Numbered from the stretch's first letter, positions 48,767-57,466 are shown. The stretch: 64,000 nucleotides of DNA from an uncultured Rhizobiaceae group bacterium (GCA_947501445.1 CANMVS010000006.1:62001-126000); one strand, 5' to 3'. Notes: generated by a model not told the origin, from the sequence alone. A program made the numbers and translations.

Positions 48767-48848
48767 TGCTGTGCAAGACGATGTCGATGGGGTGCAGTCG
48801 GCTGAAATGGAAACCATCTCAGGAAAGCCATCGAAGAGGTGGTGATCC

Positions 48849-49478
48849 TCAGATTTTCTCACTTGTCGTGAATTTGGCGCCGCGTGCCTTCATGGCAGCC
48901 ATTGCTATATCCAGCGACCCGTCAAGATCAATGGCCCGGCAGGCATCAGTTATCAGCACCGCGTCAAAGCCGAGGTCCAATGCGTCCATTATCGAGTAAT
49001 AGACACAAAAATCAGTTGCCAATCCGGCAACATAGATGCTTCTGACATCCCGCTCTTTCAGATAACCTGCCAGACCGGTGCGGGTTTTTCGGTCATTTTC
49101 GAAAAAGGCGGAATAGCTGTCGATTGACGGGCGAAAGCCCTTTCTGACGATCAGATCCACATCGTGGGTCTTCAGCTGGTCGTGAAATTGCGCCCCGTGA
49201 TCACCCTGAACGCAATGCCTTGGCCACAGCACCTGATCACCATAGTGCATTTTCCTGACGCTGAAGGGTTCCGCCGCTTCGTGATTATCGGCAAAGGATG
49301 AATGATGATGCGGGTGCCAGTCCTGGGTCAGGATGCGCACGTGAAACAAAGACTGCAGCCGATTTACGATGGGAATGATGGCATCACCGTCATCAACGGC
49401 GAGCGCACCCGCAGGACAGAAATCATTCTGGATATCAATCATCAACAGGGCAGTATCTTCACCAATCATTCCTGACAT
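48849..49478 (-). CDS. pncA: Nicotinamidase PncA
   Basis: 209-residue cysteine hydrolase that converts nicotinamide to nicotinate. Catalytic triad D15 (MIDIQNDF), K113 (VRKGF) and C158 (ATDFCVY); metal ligands D53 and H55 (QDWHPHHHSSF) and H88 (LWPRHCVQG). The WPxHC motif separates nicotinamidases from other isochorismatase-like hydrolases. It follows the NicR-like regulator after 18 bp and is thus cotranscribed with it. Its position next to the hydroxylase operon suggests it feeds nicotinamide into catabolism as well as NAD salvage. Confidence 0.93.
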   Translation of the reverse strand: MSGMIGEDTALLMIDIQNDFCPAGALAVDDGDAIIPIVNRLQSLFHVRILTQDWHPHHHSSFADNHEAAEPFSVRKMHYGDQVLWPRHCVQGDHGAQFHDQLKTHDVDLIVRKGFRPSIDSYSAFFENDRKTRTGLAGYLKERDVRSIYVAGLATDFCVYYSIMDALDLGFDAVLITDACRAIDLDGSLDIAMAAMKARGAKFTTSEKI

Positions 49479-49496
49479 TCCCGATATTCGTTTTTT

Positions 49497-49943
49497 TCAG
49501 ACAAGTTTCCCCAGCATTTTGACAAATATCTGCTGCTCGGTCGCATCCAGCGGCGCCAGGGTCTCACGGGTAATATTATGCGCGGCCTGCTCAAAGTTCA
49601 GGTACGTTTCCCGGCCTTCCTTTGTCGGCTGCACAAACAGGCGTCTTTGGTCGTTTGGATCGCGCGTGGTAGCCACCAGGTCACGTTTGCGCAGACGATC
49701 AATCACCCCTTTGATTGTCGCGGCATCCATTGCTGTCTTGCGGCCCAGTTCATTTTGCGAGACCTGCCCGAGCTCACACAGTTTTGCCAGAGCGGCAAAT
49801 TGTGTCGGGGTGAAATCGGGAATATTGTCGGCAAATATGCCAAGATGCCGCTGCGTCGCCTTTCGCAGGACAAACCCGACCTGCTCATCCAGCTGATAGT
49901 TCAACTGATTTCCCGGCTTATTTTTCGATATGGATGATGACAT
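49497..49943 (-). CDS. MarR-family regulator resembling NicR/BpsR
   Basis: 148 residues from the ATG at 49943 (MSSSISKNKP). Winged-helix MarR core with TPTQFAALAKLCELG, QNELGRKTAMDAATIKGVID, RLRKRDLVATTRDPNDQRRL. This recognition region closely resembles, from memory, NicR of Pseudomonas putida and BpsR of Bordetella, repressors of nicotinate degradation that respond to 6-hydroxynicotinate. An upstream TTG at 49961 is not needed. It is divergent from the hydroxylase operon and is the only transcription factor in this cluster, so it is the prime candidate to read the shared GTATAC palindrome. Confidence 0.85.
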   Translation of the reverse strand: MSSSISKNKPGNQLNYQLDEQVGFVLRKATQRHLGIFADNIPDFTPTQFAALAKLCELGQVSQNELGRKTAMDAATIKGVIDRLRKRDLVATTRDPNDQRRLFVQPTKEGRETYLNFEQAAHNITRETLAPLDATEQQIFVKMLGKLV

Positions 49944-49959
49944 GCAAACCCGGCATTTC

Positions 49960-49984
49960 AATTCGAGGAACTGTTGTTCGAATT
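49960..49984. promoter_or_regulatory. Palindrome before the NicR-like gene
   Basis: AATTCGAGGAAC (49960-49971) and GTTGTTCGAATT (49973-49984) form an imperfect inverted repeat, 10 of 12 pairs, 17 bp before the regulator's ATG and between two divergent genes. It is unrelated to the GTATAC motif. Candidate autoregulatory operator or overlapping promoter element. Confidence 0.5.
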
Positions 49985-50015
49985 ATATTGACACCATCCA
50001 GTCACGATTGCAAAA

Positions 50016-50035
50016 TCTATTTGTATACTAACGAG
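50016..50035. promoter_or_regulatory. GTATAC-centred operator before the hydroxylase operon
   Basis: TCTATTTGTATACTAACGAG keeps the GTATAC core and one good arm (ATTT) but has a weak second arm. It lies 35 bp before the FAD-subunit start, between that gene and the NicR-like regulator. Confidence 0.6.
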
Positions 50036-50069
50036 TTTTCAGCAAAAATCCGACCGGGAGCAACGGGAT

Positions 50070-50933
50070 TTGGACTATTATCGGCCAGAAGGTCTGAATG
50101 ATGCACTCAACTGGCTGGATCGCCATCAGCAGGTTCAGCCACTGATTGCTGCTGGTTGCACTGATCTGTTGGCGTTGACCCGGAACACCGGCCTGACAGG
50201 GTCAACGCTGGATATTACGGCGATATCTGCACTCAGCGGCATTGAAGAACGCACTGACTGCTGGCGTATTGGTGCAACAACCACATGGTCTGAAATCATT
50301 CGCCATGGCCTGCCCGCAGCTTTTGACGGTTTGAAGCTTGCGGCACGTGAAGTTGGATCAATACAGATACAAAACACCGCAACCCTTGCCGGCAATCTGT
50401 GTAATGCATCCCCTGCCGCAGATGGCGTTCCATGCCTGCTTGCTCTGGATGCCATTGTGGAACTGAGCAGCGCACATAGCCAACGCAGCCTGCCCCTGTC
50501 CGAGTTCATTTTGGGCGCGCGCGATACAGCACTGATGCCGGGTGAAATCGTTACCGCGATTTCCGTACCGAAGGCAGCTGCAACCGGGCATTCTGTTTTT
50601 CTCAAGCTGGGTGCGCGAAAATATCTGATCATATCCATCGCCATGGTCGCTGCCGGGATCACGGTTGAATCAGGCATAATCAGCCGTGCCTCCATTGCCG
50701 TTGGTGCCTGCAGCGCAGTGGCACAGCGGCTCGGCAACATTGAACGGATGCTGCTCGGAAAACCACCTGACCTTGGGCTTTTGCATGAAATAACAGACGA
50801 TCTGGTGGCGCTGTCCTTGTCACCGATTGACGATGTCAGAGCTGATACCACCTACCGCTACAAATCTGCGGGTGAACTGGTGCGCCGGGCAGTCGGTCAG
50901 CTGATGCCTGATCAATCGGAGTGCGTTGCATGA
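50070..50933 (+). CDS. FAD-binding subunit of a molybdenum hydroxylase (CoxM/NdhF type)
   Basis: 287 residues of the CO-dehydrogenase-M-type FAD fold. Landmarks: AAGCTDLLAL in place of the usual AGGTDLL, and IQNTATLAGNLCNASPAAD for the second FAD loop; C-terminal CO_deh_flav_C domain (RASIAVGACSAVAQRL). It passes electrons from the 2Fe-2S centres to an external acceptor. Start is TTG with GGGAG upstream. The stop overlaps the next start as ATGA, so the partner subunit is the fused protein downstream. Confidence 0.9.
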   Translation: MDYYRPEGLNDALNWLDRHQQVQPLIAAGCTDLLALTRNTGLTGSTLDITAISALSGIEERTDCWRIGATTTWSEIIRHGLPAAFDGLKLAAREVGSIQIQNTATLAGNLCNASPAADGVPCLLALDAIVELSSAHSQRSLPLSEFILGARDTALMPGEIVTAISVPKAAATGHSVFLKLGARKYLIISIAMVAAGITVESGIISRASIAVGACSAVAQRLGNIERMLLGKPPDLGLLHEITDDLVALSLSPIDDVRADTTYRYKSAGELVRRAVGQLMPDQSECVA

Positions 50934-53695
50934 ACGTTCAAAGTATGCAGATGACAATGCAGGTCAATGGCGAAACGGTTCAACTGCATGCAACGCCCGC
51001 CATGCGCCTCAGCCAGCTATTGCGCAATGAGCTTGGCTTGCGCGGCACAAAAAGCGGCTGCGATGCCGGTGATTGCGGGGCCTGCACAGTGCTTCTGGAT
51101 GGCGCACCCATTTGCGCCTGTCTGACACCGGCAATACAGGCCACGGGCAGAAAAATAACAACGATTGAGACCAGGTCGGAACCGGAACTTGTGCGACTGC
51201 AATCATCATTTCTGCGCCATGGTGCAGCACAATGCGGCATTTGCACTCCTGGCATGTTGATGGCGGCGATGGCGCTTTTGAAAGACAAGCCAACACCCGA
51301 ACGCCAGGAGGTTGAAGATGCCCTTGGTGGGGTCCTGTGCCGTTGCACCGGTTACAGCAAGATCATCGATGCCGTGTGCAACGCACACCAGGATACCCAG
51401 CCGGCAGCCTCGCCTGCCGCTGGCCAGGCCGTTGGACACCGGGTTGAACGTCTGGATGGAGTGGCAAAGGTGGCGGGTACGGAATTATTCGGTGCCGACA
51501 GCTGGCCGGATGGTGCCCTGTTGGTACGGGTAATTCGCGCGCCGCACGACAGGGCACGGTTTGAATTTGGTGATCTGGAAGCCTGGAGAAACAAACACCC
51601 AGGCGTGGCTGTGGTGCTGACAGCGGATGATATTCCGGGAGATAATCGCTTTGGCGTTATCCCGACATTTGCAGAGCAACCGGCCCTTGCCTCGGGAGAG
51701 AGCCGCTTTACTGGCGAGGCTGTAGCGCTCATCGCCGGGGAAGAGCAACAGATTGCAGACATGGATCTTTCCGATTTTCCTGTCGTCTGGGAACCTTTGG
51801 ACGCGTTGAGCGACCCATTGGATGCACTTGAAGCAGATGCGTTTGACGTGCATGCCGACCGCAAGGGCAATATCCTCATTCAGGGCAAAGTGGTGTGCGG
51901 TGATGTAGAAGCCGCCTTGGGTGACGCCAGCCATATTGTCGAAGCGCAAATGCAAACGGGCTATGTGGAACATGCCTATATTGAGCCAGAGGCAGGATGT
52001 GCCTGGCTTGACGGTGATACATTGGTCATCAGGGCCTGCACGCAGGCGCCGCATATGGACCGCGACGACACGGCCAGAATTCTTGACATGCCGCCGGAGA
52101 AAATTCGCATCATACCGGCTGCCGCAGGCGGCGGCTTCGGATCGAAACTCGACGTATCTCTCCAGCCACTTGTCGGGCTTGTCACGCTGAAAACCGGGCG
52201 TCCCGCACGCATGGTCTATAGCCGCCATGAATCCATGCTATCAACCACCAAGCGCCATCCCTCATTGATGAAGGCGGCCCTGGGTGCAGACGCGCTGGGC
52301 AAAGTCGTTGCCATGCGCTTTCATGGAGAATTCAACACGGGAGCCTATGCCAGCTGGGGGCCAACCGTAGCTGTTCGCGTTCCAGTCCATGCTTCCGGCC
52401 CCTATGCGGTGGCGAATTACGCTGCAACGGCCAATGCAGTCCACACCAATGGACCCGTCAGTGGCGCATTTCGCGGTTTCGGAGTGCCCCAGGCAGCCTT
52501 GCTGCAGGAAACGCTCTATGAGGATCTGGCCTATAAAAGCGGTATTGACCGACTGGACCTGCGTCGCATCAACGCAATGAAGGATGGCGATACTTCTGTT
52601 TGCGGACAACATATGCAAGGGGTTGGGATAGCTGAATGTCTCGATGCCCTGGTGCCACACTGGCATGAGGCACTTGAAGACTGCGCACGGTTCAACGCCG
52701 GTTCGCAGGTTCTCAAACGTGGCGTCGGCATTGCCTCCTGCTGGTATGGTTGCGGCAACACGGGCCTGTCCAATCCGTCCACCATTCGCCTTGGCATTAC
52801 CGCTGACGGGCACCTGATGCTGCATCAGGGTGCAACCGACATTGGCCAGGGATCCAATACTGTTATTGCGCAGATATGCGCAGATTCGCTCGGCCTGCCG
52901 CTGAGTGAATTTGAACTCATTGGACCCGACACGGCCTTGACCCCGGACTGCGGCAAAACATCAGCTTCCCGGCAAACCTTTGTTACCGGAAAGGCGGCAC
53001 AAAAGGCCGGACTGGCCCTGCGCGAAAAGATCCTGCGGCAAAGCAACATGGGCAGCGAGGCTGTCCTTGCACTCGATGCACACAATAATTGCGTTACGGT
53101 GACCGATGGCAAGGAGGTGGCAACACTGTCGCTTGCTGCCTTGCCCGTGGACACGAACGGCTATGTTCTGTCAGCGGAAGAGACCTACGACCCGCCGACG
53201 ACGGCGCTGGATGAGAATGGTCAGGGTGTTCCTTATGCGGTTTACGGCTATGGCGCACAGATCGCCATTGTCGAAGTGGACACGGCGCTGGGGCGCGTTT
53301 ACGTCAAACAGATCATTGCCGCCCATGACCTTGGTCGGGTGATCAATCCATTGCTGGCAGAAGGCCAGGTTGAGGGCGGCATAGCGCAGGGGCTCGGCAT
53401 GGCGCTGATGGAAGAATATATTCCGGGCCGCACCGCCAATCTGCACGATTATCTCATTCCCACCATGGGTGACATGCCTTCGATAAAGACAATATTTGTC
53501 GAAAAAACCGATCCCGAGGGACCGGTTGGCGCCAAGGGGTTGGGAGAACATGTTCTCATTCCCACGGCACCAGCTATATTAAATGCCATTCGCCATGCCT
53601 GTGGCGCGCGCATAACCCGCCTGCCCGCTTTGCCTCATCGGGTACTGGCTGCGATTTCTGCACACAGGCAAGACATGCAGGAGGCCTCGCAATGA
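50930..53695 (+). CDS. Fused 2Fe-2S and molybdopterin subunit of a xanthine-dehydrogenase-family hydroxylase (probable nicotinate dehydrogenase)
   Basis: 921 residues. Residues 1-160 are a small subunit: plant-type 2Fe-2S ligands C44, C49, C52, C64 and a second cluster in QCGICTPGM and LCRCTGY. From about 175 the molybdopterin domains follow, with AYIEPEAG, GGGFGSKLD, GAFRGFGVPQ and the base-providing glutamate in GAKGLGEHVL. Hydroxylates an aromatic N-heterocycle at the carbon next to nitrogen using water. Co-location with nicotinamidase, a NicR-like regulator and 6-hydroxynicotinate reductase points to nicotinate to 6-hydroxynicotinate. Start at 50930 (ATGA overlap, GGAG upstream). Confidence 0.88.
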   Translation: MNVQSMQMTMQVNGETVQLHATPAMRLSQLLRNELGLRGTKSGCDAGDCGACTVLLDGAPICACLTPAIQATGRKITTIETRSEPELVRLQSSFLRHGAAQCGICTPGMLMAAMALLKDKPTPERQEVEDALGGVLCRCTGYSKIIDAVCNAHQDTQPAASPAAGQAVGHRVERLDGVAKVAGTELFGADSWPDGALLVRVIRAPHDRARFEFGDLEAWRNKHPGVAVVLTADDIPGDNRFGVIPTFAEQPALASGESRFTGEAVALIAGEEQQIADMDLSDFPVVWEPLDALSDPLDALEADAFDVHADRKGNILIQGKVVCGDVEAALGDASHIVEAQMQTGYVEHAYIEPEAGCAWLDGDTLVIRACTQAPHMDRDDTARILDMPPEKIRIIPAAAGGGFGSKLDVSLQPLVGLVTLKTGRPARMVYSRHESMLSTTKRHPSLMKAALGADALGKVVAMRFHGEFNTGAYASWGPTVAVRVPVHASGPYAVANYAATANAVHTNGPVSGAFRGFGVPQAALLQETLYEDLAYKSGIDRLDLRRINAMKDGDTSVCGQHMQGVGIAECLDALVPHWHEALEDCARFNAGSQVLKRGVGIASCWYGCGNTGLSNPSTIRLGITADGHLMLHQGATDIGQGSNTVIAQICADSLGLPLSEFELIGPDTALTPDCGKTSASRQTFVTGKAAQKAGLALREKILRQSNMGSEAVLALDAHNNCVTVTDGKEVATLSLAALPVDTNGYVLSAEETYDPPTTALDENGQGVPYAVYGYGAQIAIVEVDTALGRVYVKQIIAAHDLGRVINPLLAEGQVEGGIAQGLGMALMEEYIPGRTANLHDYLIPTMGDMPSIKTIFVEKTDPEGPVGAKGLGEHVLIPTAPAILNAIRHACGARITRLPALPHRVLAAISAHRQDMQEASQ

Positions 53696-55164
53696 GCGTA
53701 ACGGCCGATGCCAAAGGCGAAAAGCTGCGATGCGATGCCTGCCCGGTCATGTGCTATGTGGCGCCAGGTCGCACCGGCGCCTGTGACCGATATGCCAATG
53801 ACGGTGAGCGCATTATTCGCTGTGATCCCCTCACCATATTCGACAACAGAATTGCCAGCGGTGGCCCGATAAAACCATTTGTCAAATCGCAATGGGACGG
53901 CAGTCTGATTGATGACGGCGACATGCAGGTCACCGCTGTGGGGTCCGGCACCACCTATCCGGACTATAAGCCTGCGCCTTTCATTGTCAGCCGTGCCGTT
54001 GACGGCGTTGATTTCATCACCGTTGTTTCCGAGGCGATATTTTCCTATTGCGGGGTTAAAATCAAAATCGACACAGACAGACACCTTGGTCGCGAAGGCG
54101 CCATCGTGCGGTGCGAAGGCGAAGCCGTTGGTCTGGTCATTACAAGCGAATATGGCTCGCAGATGCTGTCGCTGGGCGGGGTGGATCATCTGACCGGTGG
54201 CTCAAAATCGGAGGGCCGGATTACCTGCAAGGCATTGATGGATCTGTGCAACAAGTTGCCGGTTGAACTGGTGATTGATGGTGGCTCAAAAGTGGTTGTT
54301 CAGGCCGGCAAAGCACCGATTGTTGACGATAAAAAGGAACATAGAATGCGGGTCGGTTGCGGGTCTGCCACCATCGGCATGTTTGCCTCACAATGGCATG
54401 GTCTTGTCGACGAAGTTGTGGTCGTCGATGACCATATTACCGGCGTGGTTTCTGAACATCAGGCAGGCAAGGTTCTGGGGTGGCCCGACACCGGGATTAA
54501 AATACGCGGGCGGCGCTCCACACCCGGACGTTATTTTCAGGTTGCTGATCCCGGCCTTGGCTGGGGCGGCACAAACATCGAGGACCCACTGCTGATCCTT
54601 GGTCCCTGGAATGCCAAAAAGGGTGCCCGTCCCGGACTGACCTTGTTGATGGTTTCCACCACGGGCGAACAATACGCCTACTATATATTGGACGATGATC
54701 TGGTACCGCGCGCCCATCCCGTGCCGCAGTCCCTGCGACCAAGCGTGCAGCTCATCGCAGAAAACTGCGAGCCATCCCTATGTACGGTCCTGTTTGTCGG
54801 TGGCGCTGGCGGTTCTCTGCGCTCCGGTGTAACCAAAAACCCTGTCAGACTGACACAATCTGTGCAGTCTTTGACCACGTCCATTACCTGTGGCGGCGCG
54901 CCTGCCTATGTGTGGCCGGGTGGTGGTATCACCATCATGGTTGATGTCATGCGTACACCGGACAATTCATTCGGGTATGTGCCCACACCGGCAATCGTCG
55001 CACCGATCGAATTTACCGTGACACAGGAAGAATACCAAACCCTGGGCGGGCATGTTGCGGCGGCCCGGCCTTTGCATAATATTCTCATGGACGGCGGCGA
55101 ATATGGTGCTGATTTCCGCACCATTGCCAATCCTTCCACGTTAACCGCCCCGGAACAGGATTGA
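53692..55164 (+). CDS. hnr: 6-hydroxynicotinate reductase
   Basis: 490 residues, with an N-terminal Fe-S motif C14-x2-C17-x3-C21-x9-C31 (RCDACPVMCYVAPGRTGAC). It resembles the ferredoxin-dependent 6-hydroxynicotinate reductase of Eubacterium barkeri, which yields 6-oxo-1,4,5,6-tetrahydronicotinate. The same reduction was described for nicotinate catabolism in Azorhizobium, so the enzyme fits a rhizobial relative. Overlaps the hydroxylase gene by 4 bp and precedes UPF0280 by 1 bp. The name is by recognition of the family; activity is not proven here. Confidence 0.82.
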   Translation: MSVTADAKGEKLRCDACPVMCYVAPGRTGACDRYANDGERIIRCDPLTIFDNRIASGGPIKPFVKSQWDGSLIDDGDMQVTAVGSGTTYPDYKPAPFIVSRAVDGVDFITVVSEAIFSYCGVKIKIDTDRHLGREGAIVRCEGEAVGLVITSEYGSQMLSLGGVDHLTGGSKSEGRITCKALMDLCNKLPVELVIDGGSKVVVQAGKAPIVDDKKEHRMRVGCGSATIGMFASQWHGLVDEVVVVDDHITGVVSEHQAGKVLGWPDTGIKIRGRRSTPGRYFQVADPGLGWGGTNIEDPLLILGPWNAKKGARPGLTLLMVSTTGEQYAYYILDDDLVPRAHPVPQSLRPSVQLIAENCEPSLCTVLFVGGAGGSLRSGVTKNPVRLTQSVQSLTTSITCGGAPAYVWPGGGITIMVDVMRTPDNSFGYVPTPAIVAPIEFTVTQEEYQTLGGHVAAARPLHNILMDGGEYGADFRTIANPSTLTAPEQD

Positions 55165-55165
55165 T

Positions 55166-56017
55166 ATGCAAAGCGCTGCTGCCGCGATGCTGCCGGATGG
55201 CAAACGGCTGCATCTGCATCACGGACCAATTGATTTGATTGTCGAGGCCTTTGGTGCTGATCCAACGCATGCCTATCAGCGTGCACACGACCGGTTTTCC
55301 ACGGTTCTTGATGAACTCGTTGCTGAACTCGAAACCTTGAGAGAACCGGTTGATAGCAAGCAAGTATTTAGTGGCGCAATAGCGGGTCGAATGCAAATGA
55401 GTGCATCTCAATTCCTGCCGCAGTTCATCACCCCGATGGCATGTGTGGCAGGTGCCGTCGCCGATACCATACTGGCGGTGCTTGTCGATGGACAGTCATT
55501 CAGCAAAGCCTATGTCAACAATGGCGGCGATGTGGCTTTTTTTGTCAATGCGGGAGAACAGATCGAGGCAGCCGTTGCCGCAGAGTTTCCGGCAGGCATC
55601 ACCATCGGTGCGCATACACCCTATCGCGGCATTGCAACATCGGGCTGGCGCGGACGAAGCTATTCGCTTGGTATCGCAGACAGCGTCAGTGTCGTCGCAA
55701 AAAATGCGGCGATGGCAGATGCCGCCGCGACACTCATTGCCAATCATGTCGATTTGCCAAATCACCCGGGTATCACCCGAACGCCTGCTCAGGATCTGTC
55801 GCCCGACAGTGATCTGGGCGCGCGTCCGGTCACCACGGATGTCGGACCATTAACCGCCGATGAAACAGCACAAGCGCTCGACCGTGGCACAGAATATGCC
55901 CAGATGCTGGTTGAAACCGGCAAAATCGGCGCGGCAATTTTGACACTCAATCATCAATCGCGACAGACTGGCGATCAATTCAAAACCCTTGAACAACAAG
56001 CGAGACCTCATGCCTGA
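55166..56017 (+). CDS. UPF0280 family protein (ApbE superfamily)
   Basis: 283 residues of the UPF0280/COG2122 family, distantly related to the flavin transferase ApbE. Landmarks: RLHLHHGPIDLIVEAFG, TPMACVAGAVADTIL, KAYVNNGGDVAFF, GIATSGWRGRSYSLGIAD. The AGAVAD and NNGGDVA segments correspond to ApbE-like flavin- or metal-binding loops. It is tightly coupled to the reductase gene and overlaps the DUF1185 gene by 8 bp. A role in cofactor delivery to, or function alongside, the reductase is an inference. Confidence 0.88.
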   Translation: MQSAAAAMLPDGKRLHLHHGPIDLIVEAFGADPTHAYQRAHDRFSTVLDELVAELETLREPVDSKQVFSGAIAGRMQMSASQFLPQFITPMACVAGAVADTILAVLVDGQSFSKAYVNNGGDVAFFVNAGEQIEAAVAAEFPAGITIGAHTPYRGIATSGWRGRSYSLGIADSVSVVAKNAAMADAAATLIANHVDLPNHPGITRTPAQDLSPDSDLGARPVTTDVGPLTADETAQALDRGTEYAQMLVETGKIGAAILTLNHQSRQTGDQFKTLEQQARPHA

Positions 56018-56591
56018 ATTCAAGCTGCGAAAAACAATGATAATTCTGGAAGAAACACTGCACGACAACGGCCCCACTGCCCATAAGCCGCGTCAAAAGG
56101 CAGCCATAATGGCCCTGGTGAACAATCCCTTTGCCGGCGGCTATCATGGCGATCTGGAAAGTGCGATGGATGACCTGAAACCGCTCGGCATGCTGATGAC
56201 AGACAAATTGATTGCTGCAATGGGCGGCATCGACGGCATAGATGGCTTCGGCAAGGGTGCCATTGTCGGTGAGGCCGGAGAGTTGGAGCATGGTGCGCTC
56301 TGGCATGTTCCAGGCGGCTACGCCATGCGTGAGCGGTTGGGCGATTCAAAAGCCATCGTGCCATCATGCAAGAAATCAGGCGGTGTTGGCACCCGTCTGG
56401 ACATTCCGCTCGGCCACATCAACGCCGCTTATGTACGCAGCCATTTCGACGGCATTGAAGTTGGCCTGGCAGATGGCCCGCGCGCCGACGAAATTCTCTT
56501 CGTGCTGGCGATGAGCAAGGGCCCGCGTATTCACAATCGCATGGGCGGTCTTGCTGCGACGGATGTCAAAGGTGAAGACGGACTGCGTTAA
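56010..56591 (+). CDS. DUF1185 (amino acid synthesis) family protein
   Basis: 193 residues from ATG 56010 (MPEFKLRKTMIILEETLHD). DUF1185/AA_synth family: KAAIMALVNNPFAGGYHGDL, GKGAIVGEAGELEHGALWH, SCKKSGGVGTRLDIPLGH, DGPRADEILFVLAMSKGPR. The Pfam name rests on a weak historic assignment, so function is unknown. Last gene of the hydroxylase-reductase operon. The conserved glutamate/histidine pair (GELEHGA) and lysines would suit an enzyme acting on a ring-derived intermediate. Confidence 0.87.
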   Translation: MPEFKLRKTMIILEETLHDNGPTAHKPRQKAAIMALVNNPFAGGYHGDLESAMDDLKPLGMLMTDKLIAAMGGIDGIDGFGKGAIVGEAGELEHGALWHVPGGYAMRERLGDSKAIVPSCKKSGGVGTRLDIPLGHINAAYVRSHFDGIEVGLADGPRADEILFVLAMSKGPRIHNRMGGLAATDVKGEDGLR

Positions 56592-56597
56592 TCTACG

Positions 56598-57446
56598 TCA
56601 ATCGACGAAAGCACGCTCAACGACATAGGATGAGGGGCGGTTGTTCGCACCCTCGTCAAACCCGCGTGCATCCAGTATTTCCTTCAGGTCGGTCAACATT
56701 GCCTTTGATCCGCACAGCATGATCCTGTCCGATTGCGGATCAAAGCCGTCAATCCCCATGGCGGAGAAAAAGGACCCGTCTTCGATCAGTTGGGTGATGC
56801 GGCCTTTATTGGGACTGTCTTCCTGTGTTGTCGACGTAAAATGAAACAGCTTGCCCGTTGTGAGTTCACCGACAAGGGGGTCGTTTTGCGTGCGGTCCAT
56901 AAGATCAAAACCGTATTGCAGTTCTGCAGCGGTCCGGCATGTATGGGTCACAATAATGCTATCAAATTTCTCATAGGTCTCCGGGTCACGGATGATCGAG
57001 GCAAATGGTGCAATGCCGGTGCCGGTTGAAAGCAAAAACAGCCGCTTTCCTGGTGACAACGCATCAAGGACCAGCGTGCCGGTTGATTTTTTTCGCATCA
57101 ATACCGTGTCACCAGGTTGGATTTTCTGCAAATGCTCGGTCAGCGGACCACCTTCAACCTTGATCGAATAGAATTCAATTTCCTCATCCCATGCGGGACT
57201 TGCTATTGAATAGGCCCTGAACACCGGTTTGGTGCTTCCAGGAAGCCCGATCATGACAAACTCCCCGGACCTGAAACGGAAACTGCGTGGTCTGGTTATC
57301 CTGAAGCGAAACAGCCAATCGGTAAAATGCTCAACCGAGACAACCTTCTCGGCGAACACATTATCGGGCAGCGTATAGGCCTGTTGTTCCACTACCGCGT
57401 CAAGCGTGACGGTTTGCTGTGTCTGTGCAAAACCCTGATTTTCCAT
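56598..57446 (-). CDS. fpr: Ferredoxin-NADP+ reductase
   Basis: 282 residues. FAD-binding domain with RAYSIASPAWDEEIEFYSIKV (around residue 80) and NADP-binding domain with LLSTGTGIAPFASII and IVTHTCRT; ends with the aromatic-containing tail YVVERAFVD seen in bacterial class FNRs. About 25 residues precede the usual FNR start. It is convergent with the reductase operon by 6 bp but has its own promoter bearing the perfect GTATAC palindrome, so it probably supplies low-potential electrons to 6-hydroxynicotinate reductase. A housekeeping role is the alternative. Confidence 0.92.
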   Translation of the reverse strand: MENQGFAQTQQTVTLDAVVEQQAYTLPDNVFAEKVVSVEHFTDWLFRFRITRPRSFRFRSGEFVMIGLPGSTKPVFRAYSIASPAWDEEIEFYSIKVEGGPLTEHLQKIQPGDTVLMRKKSTGTLVLDALSPGKRLFLLSTGTGIAPFASIIRDPETYEKFDSIIVTHTCRTAAELQYGFDLMDRTQNDPLVGELTTGKLFHFTSTTQEDSPNKGRITQLIEDGSFFSAMGIDGFDPQSDRIMLCGSKAMLTDLKEILDARGFDEGANNRPSSYVVERAFVD

Positions 57447-57466
57447 CAGCCAATTCCTTCAGAATA

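Noticed and set aside
48767-48848. Possible insertion-sequence end next to the autotransporter remnant
   Set aside because: No terminal inverted repeat, target duplication or transposase fragment could be recognised.
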